Shown one piece after another: positions 63,719 to 64,000 of a DNA stretch of 64,000 nt. Each line of letters starts with the position of its first letter. Position 1 is the stretch's first letter. The position numbers and the translations under genes are program-made. The DNA is from an uncultured cyanobacterium (GTDB lineage Bacteria > Cyanobacteriota > Cyanobacteriia > PCC-6307 > Cyanobiaceae). Below the pieces are notes generated by a model. It did not search any database. It was not told the origin of the DNA and saw only the letters and a list, made by a program, of their open reading frames with translations. Location: contig CAIOGZ010000009.1 in the NCBI GenBank assembly GCA_903858015.1, positions 1-64,000 of the forward strand, written 5' to 3'.

Positions 63719-64000
63719 GAAAATACGCGCCACGCTCGGCAAGAACACACGTACTATAGATGGTTGATCGGCCGCCTGGCCTCGCTAAACTGATGCCATC
63801 GATTTCAGGTCCCCGCGCTGCTGATGCGGAAGAGAGCTCGTCCCCGCTGGATCCAACGGGATGGGCGTCGCTGGCGGCAGGCCTGCTGGTTGCGCTGATC
63901 ACCTTGTTCACCTCCTACAGCCATGTCGATCTCTTCGGACTCCTCCAGTTCAAGGTTGATCAGCAAATCGGAATTCCTCTCCTCCTTGCCGCCATGGCGG
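63719..64000 (+). repeat. Second copy of a tandem duplication (first copy 63070-63353)
   Basis: The right-hand 280 bases repeat 63070-63353 at an offset of about 646-649 bases, with an estimated nine in ten positions the same by eye and one three-base gap. The match starts upstream of the coding part (AAGAACACACGTACTAT in both) and runs to the window edge. Confidence 0.9.
63760..64000 (+). CDS. Partial duplicate of the membrane protein gene, cut by the window edge
   Basis: From ATG 63760, which follows a TAG directly, the frame reads MVDRPPGLAKLMPSISG and then matches its upstream neighbour closely through the membrane segment WASLAAGLLVALITLFTSYS and the QQIGIPLLLAAMA part. It lacks the hexamer-coded Ile-Leu helix. 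An ATG at 63793 (MPSISG) is the other possible start. The 3' end is outside the window. Confidence 0.65.
   Translation, partial: MVDRPPGLAKLMPSISGPRAADAEESSSPLDPTGWASLAAGLLVALITLFTSYSHVDLFGLLQFKVDQQIGIPLLLAAMA

Overview
The window reads as chromosomal DNA of a high-GC unicellular cyanobacterium of the Synechococcus/Cyanobium type. This is inferred from uniformly GC-rich coding, cyanobacterial families (DUF2808, the DUF1400 hydrolase, a Ycf46-type AAA ATPase, an Aas-like acyl-ACP synthetase, a long HPF of the LrtA type, a YlqD-like protein) and the order rpmH-rnpA-PH domain-yidC-DUF177-ycf46. No prophage, intact insertion sequence, CRISPR array or rRNA is visible. One tRNA, tRNA-Ala(GGC), is present.

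Layout. 1-3.7 kb: SRAP peptidase, ftsH, a cupin. 3.8-7.5 kb: a cyclic-nucleotide-domain/heme-oxygenase-like protein, a broken second copy of it, a methyltransferase and a TauD-like dioxygenase; the last two are each cut by one in-frame TAG, so this looks like a small metabolic cluster in decay. 7.4-10.6 kb: argF, a GHL10-like protein, lexA with a probable self-operator, tRNA-Ala. 11-22 kb: an accessory region with a nucleotidyltransferase, a beta-helix protein, a Wzy/O-antigen-ligase-like protein, an ABC transporter and then a compact lasso-peptide operon: HprK-like kinase, PqqD-like leader-binding protein, transglutaminase-like peptidase, asparagine-synthetase-like cyclase and a 55-residue precursor. 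22-27 kb: small accessory and envelope genes including an ArdC-like metallopeptidase. 27-63 kb: mostly housekeeping (lnt, sodB, queA, pdhC, aas, lipB, hpf, deoC, recO, transporters, glycosyltransferases, sppA, aroH, the rpmH-ycf46 block, aqpZ, murE, yidD, rpsD), then a DUF1400 hydrolase also cut by one TAG, a DUF1254 protein and a tandemly duplicated membrane-protein gene at the right edge.

How the genes work together. In the lasso operon the precursor would be bound by the PqqD-like B1, cut after its Thr-Ala by B2, cyclised by C and possibly phosphorylated on its C-terminal Ser by the kinase; the upstream nucleotidyltransferase belongs to a family seen with phosphorylated lasso peptides and could add a further group, and the ABC transporter could export the product. 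LipB and the PDH E2 subunit are enzyme and substrate of lipoylation. YidC and YidD serve membrane protein insertion; Lnt, MurE and the glycosyltransferases serve the envelope.

All identifications come from reading translated sequence against remembered family features; no database search was run.
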